A stretch of DNA of 64,000 bases from Cycas panzhihuaensis (Eukaryota > Cycadophyta). The stretch covers positions 42,911,741-42,975,740 of the forward strand of contig CM041465.1 of the NCBI GenBank assembly GCA_023213395.1, given 5' to 3'. The translations under genes were made by a program, and so were the position numbers. Below, one piece after another: positions 20,561 through 31,620 of the stretch; the first letter of the stretch is position 1, and each line of letters opens with the position of its first letter. The notes beneath the pieces were generated by a model. The model was given only the letters and a program-made list of their open reading frames with translations, was not told the origin of the DNA and did not search any database.

Positions 20561-22110
20561 AGTCCATTTTTGAGATGATAATCCAAAAAAGACTCAAGAT
20601 CGGTTTGTGTGGGTTTAGACAAAGCAGTAAGGATAGGACCAAATTTGGGATCAGAAGGAAGTAAGTGTTGCCATTCAGACTATGGGTTGAGTGTGGTATT
20701 GAGGAAGGTGGCTAAGGCGAGGCTGGGAGGTTGATTGAGGAAATCCGTTACTTTGTTAGAAACTCCTTTTTTGTATTTAATGACTAGTTGAAATTGTTGA
20801 ATATAAGAAGCCCATTTAAGATGTTTGTGTTCTTGGATTTTGGATTGGGAGTTAAGAAACTATAGTGGTTGGTGATTAGTATGAACAATTGTTTCGTTGC
20901 CAAGGAAAAAGTGTCTCCAATGACGTAGAGACTATATAAGGGCATAAAATTCTTTATCATAAGTATTATAATTGAATTTGGCTTGGGAAAAGGTTTCAGA
21001 ATGATAAGCAATAGGATGTCCTCCCTGTTTAAGAACGGCACCAATGGCAAATAGGGAAGCATCAGTTTCTAGTTCAAAGGGTTGAGTGAGGTTTGGAAGA
21101 TGAAGCACATGTGCAGTACTGAGGGCAACTTTGAGTTTTTGAAAAGCATACTCGACAGAAGGGTTCCAGACGAAACTTGTGGAATTTTTCGTAAGAATGT
21201 TGAGTGGGTGTGTAATGCTAGAAAAGTGAGAAATGAATTTTCTATTAAAGTTGACAGAACCAAGAAAACTTTTGAGCTTAATTAGAGTGGAAGGGGTCGG
21301 CCATTGCTGAATTATACGAACCTTTTCTGGATCAACATGAATGTCATCCTCGTCAATGATGAATCCCAAATAAGAGAGAGATTTTTGTGCGGAGAAGCAT
21401 TTCTTGAATTTGGCTTTGAGATGATGTTGCCGTAACAAAGCCATGACCGTATTGACATGATGTAGATGTGCTTCTAAATTGTTGTTGAAGACCAAGATAT
21501 CATCAAGATAGACAATGACAAATTTACCCAAATGAGGGCGAAAAATATCATTGATAAGTCGCATAAAGGTAGCATGAGCATTAGTCAAACCGAAAGGCAT
21601 GACTAACCACTCATAAAGGCCATTTTGAGTCTTGAAGGCTATTTTCCATGTTTCCTGAGCTTTGACTCGGACTTGATGGTATCCCGAGGCCAAGTCAATT
21701 TTAGTAAAATATTTGTCTCCTTTGAGATGATCTAATAAATCATCAATGCGTGGCAAAGGATACCGATTTTTAATAGTGATTTTGTTAAGAGCTCGATGGT
21801 CAATACACGAACATCATTCTTTATCCTTTTTTGGAATGAGAATTGCAGGTGAACCACAAGGAGAACAACTAGGTTGAATTTTACCTTCATCAATCAATTG
21901 AGCCAATTGGCGCTCTAATTCTGTATGAGTGAGAGGAGTTGTGCAATATGGAGCTTGATTAGGAAGTGGAGAACCTAGAATAACATTAATAGAATGTTGG
22001 CCAGCACGTATGGGAGGTAGTCCCTTAGGTTCTGCAAAAACATCAGAATACGCATCCAAAAGAGATTTTATTGCTTTAGGAGGCATTCTAGTTTAATTTT
22101 CTTCTTCTGC
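20561..22110 (-). pseudogene. H reverse transcriptase and RNase H
   Basis: From 22086: SLLDAYSDVFAEPKGLPP, then AILIPKKDKE followed by a stop, IDHRALNKITI, FTKIDLASGYHQVRV, MPFGLTNAHATF, and the catalytic IVYLDDILVF near 21490-21520 with both Asp residues. RNase H shows ELETDASLFAIGAVL and TYDKEFYALI before a stop, then NHQPL. The stretch 20932-21756 (274 codons) is still open, so decay is moderate. Confidence 0.9.
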
Positions 22111-22604
22111 TTGTCAGATTACATAGAGTACCATTTATTTAGAAGTGTTGGTAAGTTTGACTGCAGGATTGCCTGTGATGACAGCCAAGGATGGAGAAGC
22201 ACTATCTGTAGAAGTTAATTTATATGCCTTCCCATTTTTATGCAGTGTATAGGTGTTGTGATATCCATCATATAATGCCCGTCGATCATGTTGATAAGGG
22301 CGTCCCAAAAGAATGTCACTGCAATACATAGCAATCACATCGCAATCGACTGTATCGAAAAACGAAGGAATAACAAAAGTAATGGTGCACATTTTGTCGA
22401 CCACCGTTGTATGACAATTGGCTTTTACCCACCCAAGAGTATAAGGCTTAGGGTATGGCTTGGTCACCAATTGTAAAGAATCCACTAATGTTTGGGAGAT
22501 CAAGTTCTCCATGCTTCCATTATCAATGATACAAAGAGCCAAGTGGTCCTTAATTTGACAATTCTGTGTGAAAAGTCTCTCTCTAAGAAGCATAATACTC
22601 AGTG
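22111..22604 (-). pseudogene. H protease
   Basis: Minus-strand frame 22593-22135 has LALCIIDNGSMENLISQTLV, a retropepsin active site where the usual DSGS reads DNGS, and the second half DILLGRPYQHDRRALYDG. It continues from gag, which lies on the other side of A3 at 35534. The target duplication CAGTG is at 22600-22604. Confidence 0.85.
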
Positions 22605-23160
22605 TGTTAAACCTTATGTTTTCATGTTAAGTATGTACTTTATTCACTTTATTCTTTTATTCATTATTTTGTACTTTATGGGGTGACTTATCACTTAAGT
22701 GATAAAGTGCACACCCACATTCCTCCTAGTGACATAACATTGTAACTAAAGGGTCAAATGGACCCTCATGCATCTTTGCTCACTTGAGAGCCCAAAAGGA
22801 CACATGTCCTTCATGCATGACATGCAAGACGTGCATTGCATGTAGCTTGGATGTTTGCCACTTGTCAAACATCCAACGTTGTTGGGTAACCTTAGTTTCT
22901 CTATATATTTAGACCTCTCCTGATGTCTCATATGTAGAGTCGAAGTGTAATGTTATGCTATCAATTTGCTAATCAATTGGTATTCTTTACAGTAGGACTC
23001 ATTCCTTCTCCTCATACTTTGGTATCATCTTCCTCCTTTGATCTTGGTCTTGCTTATCTTTTTAGTTTTGTTCTTATGCTTTCTAGAATTAGAGTGAATT
23101 ATCTTTATGATCTTGGATTTTATTGGTCTTAGGCATTCTAATCCTTTGGCCTTCTCAACA
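22605..23160 (+). repeat. A3 5' LTR
   Basis: TGTTAAACC...CTTCTCAACA. It carries an 18-bp perfect palindrome TTATCACTTAAGTGATAA (22688-22705) and a CTATATATTTAGACC TATA region near 22911. Matches 34987-35533 and the A4 LTRs. Confidence 0.95.
22688..22705. promoter_or_regulatory. 18-bp palindrome in family A U3
   Basis: TTATCACTTAAGTGATAA is its own reverse complement. It lies about 200 bp upstream of the TATA region and is kept in both A4 LTRs (38565-38584, 44129-44146). A2 has one inserted base. Possibly a protein-binding site; inference only. Confidence 0.5.
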
Positions 23161-23162
23161 TT

Positions 23163-23176
23163 TGGTATTAGAGCTA
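23163..23176 (+). other. A3 primer-binding site
   Basis: TGGTATTAGAGCTA, two bases after the LTR end, matches initiator-Met tRNA apart from C-to-T type changes. Confidence 0.85.
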
Positions 23177-23577
23177 GAGGAGACTAATTTCCTCTATTCT
23201 GATTTCTTCTTCAAGGGAGACTTAGAGTGGATTTTACAAACCCTTGGTGACGACCTTCGCTCTCCGAAGGCGATCCAAGGTTTGTTTAAGCTCACCACTG
23301 CAGATCAAAGACTTTTTTGGAGCATTTTGGTGGTTGGAGCTCATTATACTCAGTTCTGAATTTTTTTTCTCAGGTCTTCTTCAAGGGTTTTGAGCTAATC
23401 TACTCAAATTTTCTTGTGTTTTTCACTAAAGATTGATTTTTTTTCAGTTGATTCTTCTTCCAAATCAGAGTGCTGGAGTATTATGATGGTGTTTAAATCT
23501 CACTGAGTGGGATTATTTCAAGTTTTAGACTTCTTGTAGGCTGTGGATAAATTTTGGGCCATTTTCAGCCCTCAAAT
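23177..23577 (+). other. A3 leader, left part
   Basis: Noncoding. It shares CAAACCCTTGGTGACGACCTTCG with the A4 leader near 39115. Interrupted by B at 23578; 23573-23577 (CAAAT) is the left duplication. Confidence 0.8.
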
Positions 23578-23793
23578 TGTTAGCAATCTCAATATAGATG
23601 AAGCAAAGAAAAGACTTGTATTCCATAGAGATCTAGTTTTCTTTAAATATACATCCTCAAAGATGACTATTACAAACTAAAATATAACCGATCCATGACA
23701 GACAATGAAGTGTCATTACTTTAGACTTAAGTTACATTTAAGGGTGTTCAACATTACCCCTTTTACACCTAGATAAAACATTACATGTCAACA
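23578..23793 (-). repeat. B 3' LTR
   Basis: Plus-strand TGTTAGCAATC...ATGTCAACA. It matches 28513-28753 except for scattered changes and one missing ~25-bp unit. Confidence 0.95.
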
Positions 23794-23814
23794 CCCTCTC
23801 TTAATGTTTTATCT
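23771..23814 (-). promoter_or_regulatory. PPT/U3 junction inside a 13-bp inverted repeat (copia B)
   Basis: AGATAAAACATTA (23771-23783) and TAATGTTTTATCT (23802-23814) are perfect complements around an 18-nt loop that holds the LTR edge and the polypurine tract (minus strand AGAGAGGG). The same arrangement is at 57792-57837 and 58258-58296. Confidence 0.7.
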
Positions 23815-25433
23815 CTAACAAACCTAATTTGTTTCTTAGATATTGAAGTCTCTCTTTTCCAAGGGATTTTGTCAGAAGATCAGCAACTTGTTCAGAAGAT
23901 GGACAGTATTCCAGATCAATTTCTCTGTTGTTGACTTTTTTCCTTATGAAATGATGATGGACTTCTATGTGCTTGGTTCTTGCATGAAGAACTGGATTTT
24001 TGGTTATCTTGATGGCGCTTTGATTGTCACACTTTAGAGGAGTTGCCTCATTCTGCCGTTGTTCTAGATCGGTCAGGAGTTGCCTCAACCAGATGGCTTC
24101 ACATGTAGCTGTCACAGCTGCTTTGTATTCTGCTTCGGTGGAAGATAATGCAACAGTAGCTTGTTTTTTATTGCACCATGAGATTACATAAGAGCCTAGA
24201 AAGAAAGCGATTATCCGATGGTTGATTTCCTCATTCTGGTCTCACCTTGTCAGTCACAAAAGCCTGATAATTTAGCTGATCCTCCTTTGGGATATACCAA
24301 TTTTAGGTTTGTCGTTCCCTTTAGGTATCTCAAAATTCTTTTTGCTGCCTTCTAGTGTCTTATTTTAGGATTCCGCATATATTTGGATACTAATCCCACT
24401 AAATGAGATATGTCAGGCCTAGTAGTTGTTAAATAGATCAGACACTCGATCATTTGCCTGTATAAGGTTATATCTGCTGCCCCCGCTGTATCATCTGCCC
24501 TTAATACACAATTTGTTTCCATGGGTGTGGCATAGGAATTGCAGTTTTCCATCTGAAACCTGGTCAACAGATCTCTGATGTATTTGTTGTGGGACAGAGT
24601 TAGATAACCTTGTTGTTGATCTATTTCTAATCCCAAATAGTAGCTTAAAAGACCCAAGTTTGTCATTTCAAATTCTTGCTTGAGTTGTTCTTTTATGTCT
24701 TTAGTGACTTCTTCATCATTCCCGGTAAGAAGCATATCATCGACATAAACAACAATTATTGTAATTTTGTTGTCCTTTTTCCTTATGTACAAGCTGGGGT
24801 TTGAATCACATCGTTTAAAGCTATTCTTGCATAGGTACTGATCTAATTTTGTGTACCAGGCTCGAGGAGCTTGCTTTAATCCATATAATGCCTTTTTTAG
24901 TTTGCATACTAGATGCTCTTATCCTTCTTTGACATATCCATCGGGCTGTTTTATGTAAACTTCTTCTTCCAATTGTCCATTTAAGAAGGCACTTTTTATA
25001 TCCAGCTAAGAGATTTTCTAATTCCGTGCAGCAGCTAATGCAATTACTGTCCTTACAATGTTCATCTTGGTCACAGGAGAAAAGGTTTCCTCAAAGTCTA
25101 CTCCAGTTGTTTGAGTGTATCCTTTAGCAACCAGTCTTGCTTTGTATTTTTCTACTTTGCCATTGGTTCCTCTTTGACTTTATAGACCCATTTGTAGCTG
25201 ACAACAGATTTGTTGGCAGGCAATTCTACCAATTCCCATGTCTGATTCTTCTTAATTGAATCCATTTCATTGTCCATGGCTATTTTCCACACATGTTGAT
25301 CTTTGGCTTCTTGGAAAGTCTGAGGTTCGACTTTGCTTATCAGCGCCTTCGGCTTTTGACTTCTAGTTCTGTGTTCAAGTATGTTGCCTTTTCCTTCCTC
25401 AATTATTTTGATGAACCATCTAGGCAACTTCAT
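23801..25433 (-). pseudogene. B reverse transcriptase and RNase H
   Basis: From 25433: LPRWFIKIIEEGKG, EPQTFQEAKDQHVWKIAM, VSYKWVYKVKEEP, then frame breaks; VYVDDMLLTGNDEEV at about 24700-24750 keeps the YVDD box; LGLEIDQQQGYLTLSHNKYI, YLTTTRPDISHLVGLVSKYM. RNase H at 24115-23801 has KCDNQSAIKITKNPVLHART, KHIEVHHHFIRKKV and DLLTKSLGKERLQYLRNKLG. Stops between pieces prevent translation as one protein. Confidence 0.9.
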
Positions 25434-26660
25434 TTATTTTTGTGTGCCTTCTTCAATGTCTGTCTCTTCCACTGGTTGTTCTATGACTGATTCTGCTTCA
25501 TCTATCATTTCGGTTTGGATTGAAGAAGGGAATGATCCTGTAGAGGGTACTTCTTCTTAAGTGATTTTGGACATGGCTTCCAGTTCTGTCTCTTTCTTAT
25601 TTTCTTCAATTATTCCAACTTGTGCAGTTTCATTTGAACTGTCTCCTTCATTGAAAACCACATCTCTACTTATATAGATCTTGTTGGACTTTGGATCTAT
25701 GCATTTGTAGGCCTTAGAGTTTTTGCTGTAGCTTATCATGATACACTCAATGCTTTTTGCATCCATTTTAGACCTTCTTTTATCAGGTATGTGAACAAAA
25801 ACTTGACTACCAAAAACTTTAAGTGAACTCACATCAGGTTTCCTGCCTGTCCAGGCTTCTTCAGGGGTGATGTCTTTTAAAGCTTTTGTTGGGCTTCAGT
25901 TTATCAAGTAGCAAGCGGTACTTATTATACGCTTAATAAGATTTTGGGACATTCTTCTCATAAACCATACTTGCCATTTCCATCAAAGTCCTGTTTTTCC
26001 TTTCCGCTACTCCGTTTGACTGTGGTGTGTAAGGAGATGTGACCTGTCTACGAATTCCCTGGAATTTGCAATAGTTCAAGAATTCTTTTGACATATATTC
26101 ACCTCCTGCATTTGATCTGATGCATTTAATTTTTGTTTCTGACTCTATTTTTGCTTCTGCTTTAAATTCTTTGAACACTTTATATGCTTCTGATTTGTTA
26201 TGAAGAAAGTACACCCATACTTTTCGAGTAAAATCATCAATAAAGGTTAGGAAATACCTACAACCATTAATTGAAAGTGGTGTCATGGGACCACAAAGAT
26301 CCGTATGAATCAATTCTAGCTTTGACTATGCTCTCAAAGTGCTTTCTTTAAATGGATGTCGACGCTGTTTACCAAGTTGGCAACCTTTGCAGACAAGGTT
26401 ATCAGAAGAGATATGAGGCAATCCATTTACTATTCCAGATTTTTTCATTAATTTCAGCGTCTCAATTGGAAGATGTCCATACTTCAAATGCCAAAAGTTT
26501 GTACAGATCATTACATCTTATGCCTTTTGCAATGATTTCTCCATTATTCTTCATGTCCAGAATGTGGCGATATCCTTCTTCATCAAAGATTGTTCTTAGT
26601 CCCTTTTTACTAAGTTGTGAAACAGAAAGGAGATTCATTTTTAGTTCAGGGACTAGCAAA
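25434..26660 (-). pseudogene. B integrase
   Basis: GAG-pre-integrase block FWHLKYGHLPIETLKLMKKS with CKGCQLGKQRRHPF (26511-26326). The core starts IHTDLCGPMTPLS (first Asp kept) and FIDDFTRKVWVYFL. The second site reads RSNAGGEY instead of RSDxGGEY, so a catalytic Asp is now Asn. QSNGVAERKNRTLMEM keeps the Glu. The C-terminal VFGSQVFVHIPDKRRSKMDA follows at 25832. Confidence 0.9.
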
Positions 26661-26950
26661 ACATTTCCAATTTTTTATATATTTCCCTGCAGATTGATGG
26701 TGATGATTCCAACCCCTTTTATATCAAGTGGGTATTTATCTCCAAGTTCGACCGATTTGTCGAAGTCACAGGGTCTTAGAGTCTCAAACCAATCTTCCCA
26801 GTTGGGCATCTGTCGCGAAGCTCCTGAATCAATATACCATATGTCGCCATCCTTTAAACTGGTAGCCAAGGCAATAATGAATGCAGTCTCTTCTTCCTCT
26901 TCTTCTATTTTTTCCTTGTTGTATCCTCTGATAGGTTGTTTTCTTTTCTG
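26661..26950 (-). pseudogene. B protease
   Basis: IWYIDSGASRQMPNWEDWFE near 26780-26850 holds the intact DSGA active site of copia proteases, followed by VELGDKYPLDIKGVGIITI. The frame closes at 26675. Confidence 0.85.
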
Positions 26951-27813
26951 GATCTCACTTCTTGTTGTAGGCAGCAGTATGGATAATGCCCGATGCGCTC
27001 ATGATGGCAACAAATGTAAAAAATTCAGCAATTGCTAGAGATGTGCCCAGTTTTTCCACAATTAAAACAGATTCTGGTATCTCTACTTCGTCCACGTCCT
27101 CTGGATTCTTGCCAACGTCCACGCCCTCTAAAGTTCGATGTCGAGGCTGGTCCACGATTCTGGTTTCTCCCACGTGGGCCTAGATTCAATCTAGATGCAA
27201 AGGCATCCTCTAGTTTTGAAGAATCCTCATACCTCTTGTTTCTCTGTTCCTGTCTTAACAGCAGTCCTGTTAATTCATCAAGAGTCATTTTGTCAATCTG
27301 ATCACTATTCGTGATAGTGTTAATGGTTGTGTCAAAAGATTTTGGCAACTTGGTTGCTATCTATTCCACCAACTCTTGTTCTGAGATCAAGCCTCCTGCG
27401 CTTAATAGATTATTTTGAATTGAAATAACTTTATGCATGGACTTTGTTACAGTCACACTTTCTGTCTTATGTAATCTATATAATTCTTCTTTAAGAGCAA
27501 TTATCTTGGCCTTGTGCTTTTGCCCATATAAATTTTTAAGACATTTCCAAATAGCAGAAGATGAATTCAGTTTTTCAACATATACCAAGATTGAATCAGA
27601 GATTGACATTTTCATAGTGAGCATTCCCATATTATCTCTTTCCTCCTAATTTGCTAGATTTGGATCCGAGTTGTTTGGTTGAATTTCAGTTCCATTTGCA
27701 ATGCTCCAGGCATTTTAGACTCTCAAAATGGTTTCTACCTTAATCTTCCAGACATGGTAATTAGAATCAGTTAACTTTTCTTGTTCTGGTAAGGAAATGA
27801 GTGTAGAGGCCAT
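26951..27813 (-). pseudogene. B gag with zinc knuckle
   Basis: ATG at 27813 begins MASTLISLPEQEKLTDSNYH and VWKIKVETILRV, then a stop; 27630-27361 continues the UBN2 core (IWKCLKNLYGQKHKAKIIAL), 27348-27025 gives TINTITNSDQIDKMTLDELT, an Arg/Gly-rich stretch and the CCHC knuckle CFNCGKTGHISSNC. It closely parallels C gag at 60889. Confidence 0.9.
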
Positions 27814-28499
27814 TGAGTCTAAGGAAATCTGAGATAACACAGTCTGGGTTGTACATTTGTACAAATTTCTGTACAAAAATGAAGTACGGATTTGAACAAA
27901 ATGCACCTCAAAAGAAAGAGGGCAAAAAGAGGACCTCAGATCTGCCATTAGTTTTCCGAAACAACTTATAGATTTTGAGAAAACGGTCTCGAAAGACAAG
28001 GAGGCGCGGCTAGGGCAAAACACGTTTTTGCTTGAATTTTCAAAAAAACTCCGCCAAATTCTTCAATTGGTCACAATGTCTTCCTAATGCTAAGGCACAT
28101 CATTTATGATAGATCTAATCCAAAAAACTACGAAGAAATGAGAGAAATTTGTGAAAATACCTCAAACCCCACGTAGACTGATAAAGTGGCCAAAACGGCC
28201 TTAAAATTCGCTTGGATGACTTCGACCCTGAAGAGAAAAGTGACGGGGAGATCGAGATCTACTTGCTGGTGAAATTTCGTCTCAATCTGAGACACTTGAA
28301 ATTTTTTGCCCGTACAGTTGTACAGTTCCATACACAGGTCATACAACGCCTTAAATTCATCTTTAGATCTGTCCTTCTAGTAGTCTTGACTCTCAGTCTG
28401 GCCTTTATTAGCTTTTGCGTTTGCTGGCTTCTCTGTCTGTCACGTATCAGGACGGCTTTTCTCAGGCACCAAACCCTCTCTCAAACAGGTAAGGTAACC
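27814..28499 (-). other. B leader
   Basis: Noncoding. On the minus strand it carries CTGTAC...GTACGGGC and, about 26 nt later, GACGAAATTTCACC (28325-28268), a block shared with gypsy H and copia C leaders. Confidence 0.75.
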
Positions 28500-28512
28500 T
28501 GCTCTGATACCA
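28500..28512 (-). other. B primer-binding site
   Basis: Minus-strand TGGTATCAGAGCA directly at the LTR edge; initiator-Met type. Confidence 0.9.
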
Positions 28513-28753
28513 TGTTAGCAATCTCAACATAGATGAAGCAAAGAAAATACTTGTATTCCATGGAGATCTAGTCTCCTTTAAATATACATCCTCAAAGATG
28601 ACCGTTGCAAACTGAAATGTAACCGATCCATGACAGACAGCCAAGTGTCATTACTCTAGACTTAAGTTACATTTAAGGGTGTTCAACATTACCCCTTTTA
28701 CACCTAGATAAAACATTACATTTCAAACCTAGATAAAACATTACATCTCAACA
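28513..28753 (-). repeat. B 5' LTR
   Basis: 241 bp. Longer than its partner because the unit AACCTAGATAAAACATTACA is tandemly repeated near 28705-28750. Confidence 0.95.
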
Positions 28754-30817
28754 CAAACCCCACTAAAAGGCTCAAAATCTCTGGTGTTATCTTATTTAGC
28801 TTGTTCCCGACTATAAATCAGTTCTCAAGCTGATATTAGTGATTTGCAACTATTATTTAATGTTTCTAATAAGATCTGAGTTGATTTATCACTGTTTACA
28901 GTGATTTCTACTTCAAAAAACAAGTTTTTTCACTCATTTTCTTCACAACATGCTGGCTGTCCACATTCTGACCCTGCATACAGTTGTAGTAGACTTAAGA
29001 GAAGAGATACAGTGAGTATTTAGTGGGTTTAAAGCCCTACAATAGCCATACAAACCGTTTTTCTCCTCAAGGCCATGTGACCAGCCAAAGTATTAAACGC
29101 TTGGTACTTTTTGCTCAGTGCATGAAACTTTGTGACAGTTCAAAGAGAGTTGAGTACTGCTTGGGCGCCTCTCCACCTGAAATTTCAGCTCGAATCGAGT
29201 TGTCTCCAAGGAGTTCTCTTCACCTGCGTGTCCATGGGAGTCGTCCGAGTCACGTCATCGTTAATTGACTATTTTGATTTTGAAAATTTTAAATCAAACT
29301 TTTGAAACTTGAACTTTATGTTATACTCTTTAGAATATTCCCTTTTACATAAAGTTCATTAACCTTAAGTTCAAATTTAAGTCACTTTTTATTATTTGAA
29401 AATCACTTATTTAAGACAAATTCAGTTTCTTTTGGTGATTTTTTAGATTTTTTAATAACAGTGACTTCACAGTGAGTCAATAGACTTAGTCAAGCTTCTT
29501 TTAATAGCTTCTCTGATTAAAAAGTAATAATTTTTCCTTGTTTTAAGCCTTTTTTAGTCATTTAAGGCTTTTTGGCTTAATTCTTCTAAGGAAAAGATCA
29601 ACTTTTTTTTTTTGTTTTTTGGAGTTTAAAATCTTCATTGTACTTAATGATTTCATCAAATCACTAATGCTAAATTAGTTACTCATCTTTGAAGATTAAA
29701 ATTACTTGGTTAAAGTCTTCAATCAAGGCTCCCTGCATGGTGTTCTTCCTGCTCAAAGTTGCAAAAAAAGTTAAATTTCAGCCTTTGTTTTTTGGCTTTT
29801 TTTTGCCTTATTTAACACTTATTTCATGTTTGCAAGTGTTAAAAGGCACTGAAAGAAGTGATTTTTGAGTGTTGTAACCTTGCTAAAGTGATCCTCATCA
29901 CTATTTCAACACTTTTCTTAAGGCACCTTGCATGGTGAGCTATTTCCCTTAGTCTGAAAAAGGACTCAAGGAAACTTGTTACTTAATAAAATCACTCATC
30001 TTGTTGAACCTTGGGACTATTTCAAAGTCCCAACACTTGGTGCTTGGCGTCTTCAGTTTGCAAGTGATCTCCATCTCTTTTCTTCAAGCATTAAAAGGAA
30101 CCGACTTGCATTCTCAACACAAAGGCTTTGCTCATTTTCATTTGAAGCACTTAGCACCTTCTTCAAAGTGCTTACATTTTCACATTGTACTGAAGCACTC
30201 CTTTTACTTGGATTTAATAGCACTACTTCAGATTATAAAGTTCTGTTGTAAAACACTCAAAGTATTCATTATGATGTACTTGGTTGCTTCTCTTTGAATC
30301 TCTTTTTCATTGTAAACATTAATCAAGCATCCACATCATCTAGGTAAAATCTACTCTAAAGTCCACGTTAATCTTCTAAAAGTGAACTTTAAAATCAAGT
30401 AGGAGGGGTCCGAAAAAGGTTCAAACCTTTCCTCTAAAATAACCTTAAGCTTGGTGCATTGCTTAGGGGACCAACCAACTGTACGGTCAGTGCACAAAAA
30501 TTAAGGTTGCTTGAGGGAAAAGAGGTTCGAAAAGGGTGTTATTAGGGTTGTGAATCCCAGGGAAAGCATGGTACATCCATGCAGATCAACCCTACCTGTC
30601 TTGTCCTAGATTTGGCTTGGTCAACTGTTGGATCTCTTTTATAGATCAGGGTTGGACCAACTCTTTTGCCTAGTCCTCCACTCCTCATCACTCCATTCAA
30701 TTATAGGATCTTCTAGTAAGATCAGGACTGTTGGTTTTGTTAGAAGGTGGAACTTAAGCGACAAAATCATTGAGTTTCGAAGTCATTTGCTAGCTTCAAG
30801 CTCTTTACAATTTAAAC
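28754..30817 (+). other. A3 leader, right part
   Basis: About 2.06 kb with no convincing gene; small open frames (for example 30001-30297) lack support. AT-rich with many AAGTCACTT/TTAAGTTC-like words. Near 30440-30520 it holds the conserved CTTGGTGCATTG...GTCAGTGCAC block shared with A1 and A2. Starts with the B target duplication CAAAC. Confidence 0.75.
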
Positions 30818-31620
30818 ATGGCTGGTTTAGACATGCTTAATGCATGCACAATCAAGTTGATAGGTCAAGAGAATTATCAAGATTGGAAGAGGCAAACACA
30901 AAACCTCTTAAAGATGAATGAACTTTGAGGCTATGTTTTTAGAAGAATTCCTTTACTTGAACCTATGGAGATTGATGGTGTTGTTGATCCTGATGTTGAT
31001 TGTGTTGCCACTTGGAAAGCCAAGGATGAAATAGCCTTGGTATTTTTACATATGGTTATTGATGTGAATGTTGATCAAAACATTTCAAATGCTGAAACAT
31101 CTAAGGAAGCTTGGGACATTTTGTCCTCTTTGTATGAAAGGCGAGATGAAGCTCGCATATTATTGGTGAAAGGAAAAGTTTATTCTATAAAGTATGTAAA
31201 ACCTATATCAGCATTTCTTGCTTCTATTAAAGAAATTTATAATGAATTGAATACTTCAGGCAAATGTACTTATAGGGATGAGCTTGTAACCACTACCATT
31301 TGAGCTTTACTTAAAGATTTCAATGGCTTTATCTCATCTGTCACACGAGATGGCTCTCTTTCTGGCATGTCCTTCAATCAACTAGAGAGTTTATTACTTC
31401 AAGAGAAGCAAATTTATGCCAAAGAAAATGATGATGGTGCATCTACTTCAGGAGCTTTCATAGCCAAGTTGAAGGCCAAGTAAACTCTCAAACCTTCACT
31501 TACAAAACAGTTTGGGAATATGAACATTGGCACCTCAAAAGCCAATGTTATTTGTCATTATTGTGGCAAGGTTGGCCACATAGCTCCTAATTGTCGAAAG
31601 AAGAAAGTCGACCTACAACG
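30818..31620 (+). pseudogene. A3 gag with zinc knuckle
   Basis: ATG 30818 gives MAGLDMLNACTIKLIGQEN, then a TGA in place of Trp after MNEL (about 30926). ATWKAKDEIALVFLHMVIDV, EAWDILSSLYERRDEARILL and IYNELNTSGKCTYRDEL follow, another stop at 31301-31303, then the knuckle CHYCGKVGHIAPNC near 31555-31596. Confidence 0.9.

Larger units (their letters stand above)
23578..28753 (-). mobile_element. Copia B, full-length but decayed
   Basis: 5176 bp between LTRs of 216 bp (left, 3') and 241 bp (right, 5'), flanked by CAAAT and CAAAC. The A4 leader keeps CTCAAACCC at the matching place, so CAAAC is ancestral. Minus-strand order is PBS, leader, gag, protease, integrase, RT, RNase H, PPT. It is the innermost of four layers (G3 > H > A3 > B). 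Confidence 0.95.

Noticed and set aside
26352-27038. 228-codon plus-strand open frame
   Set aside because: It is antisense to the B protease, gag and integrase, which have clear domain motifs.
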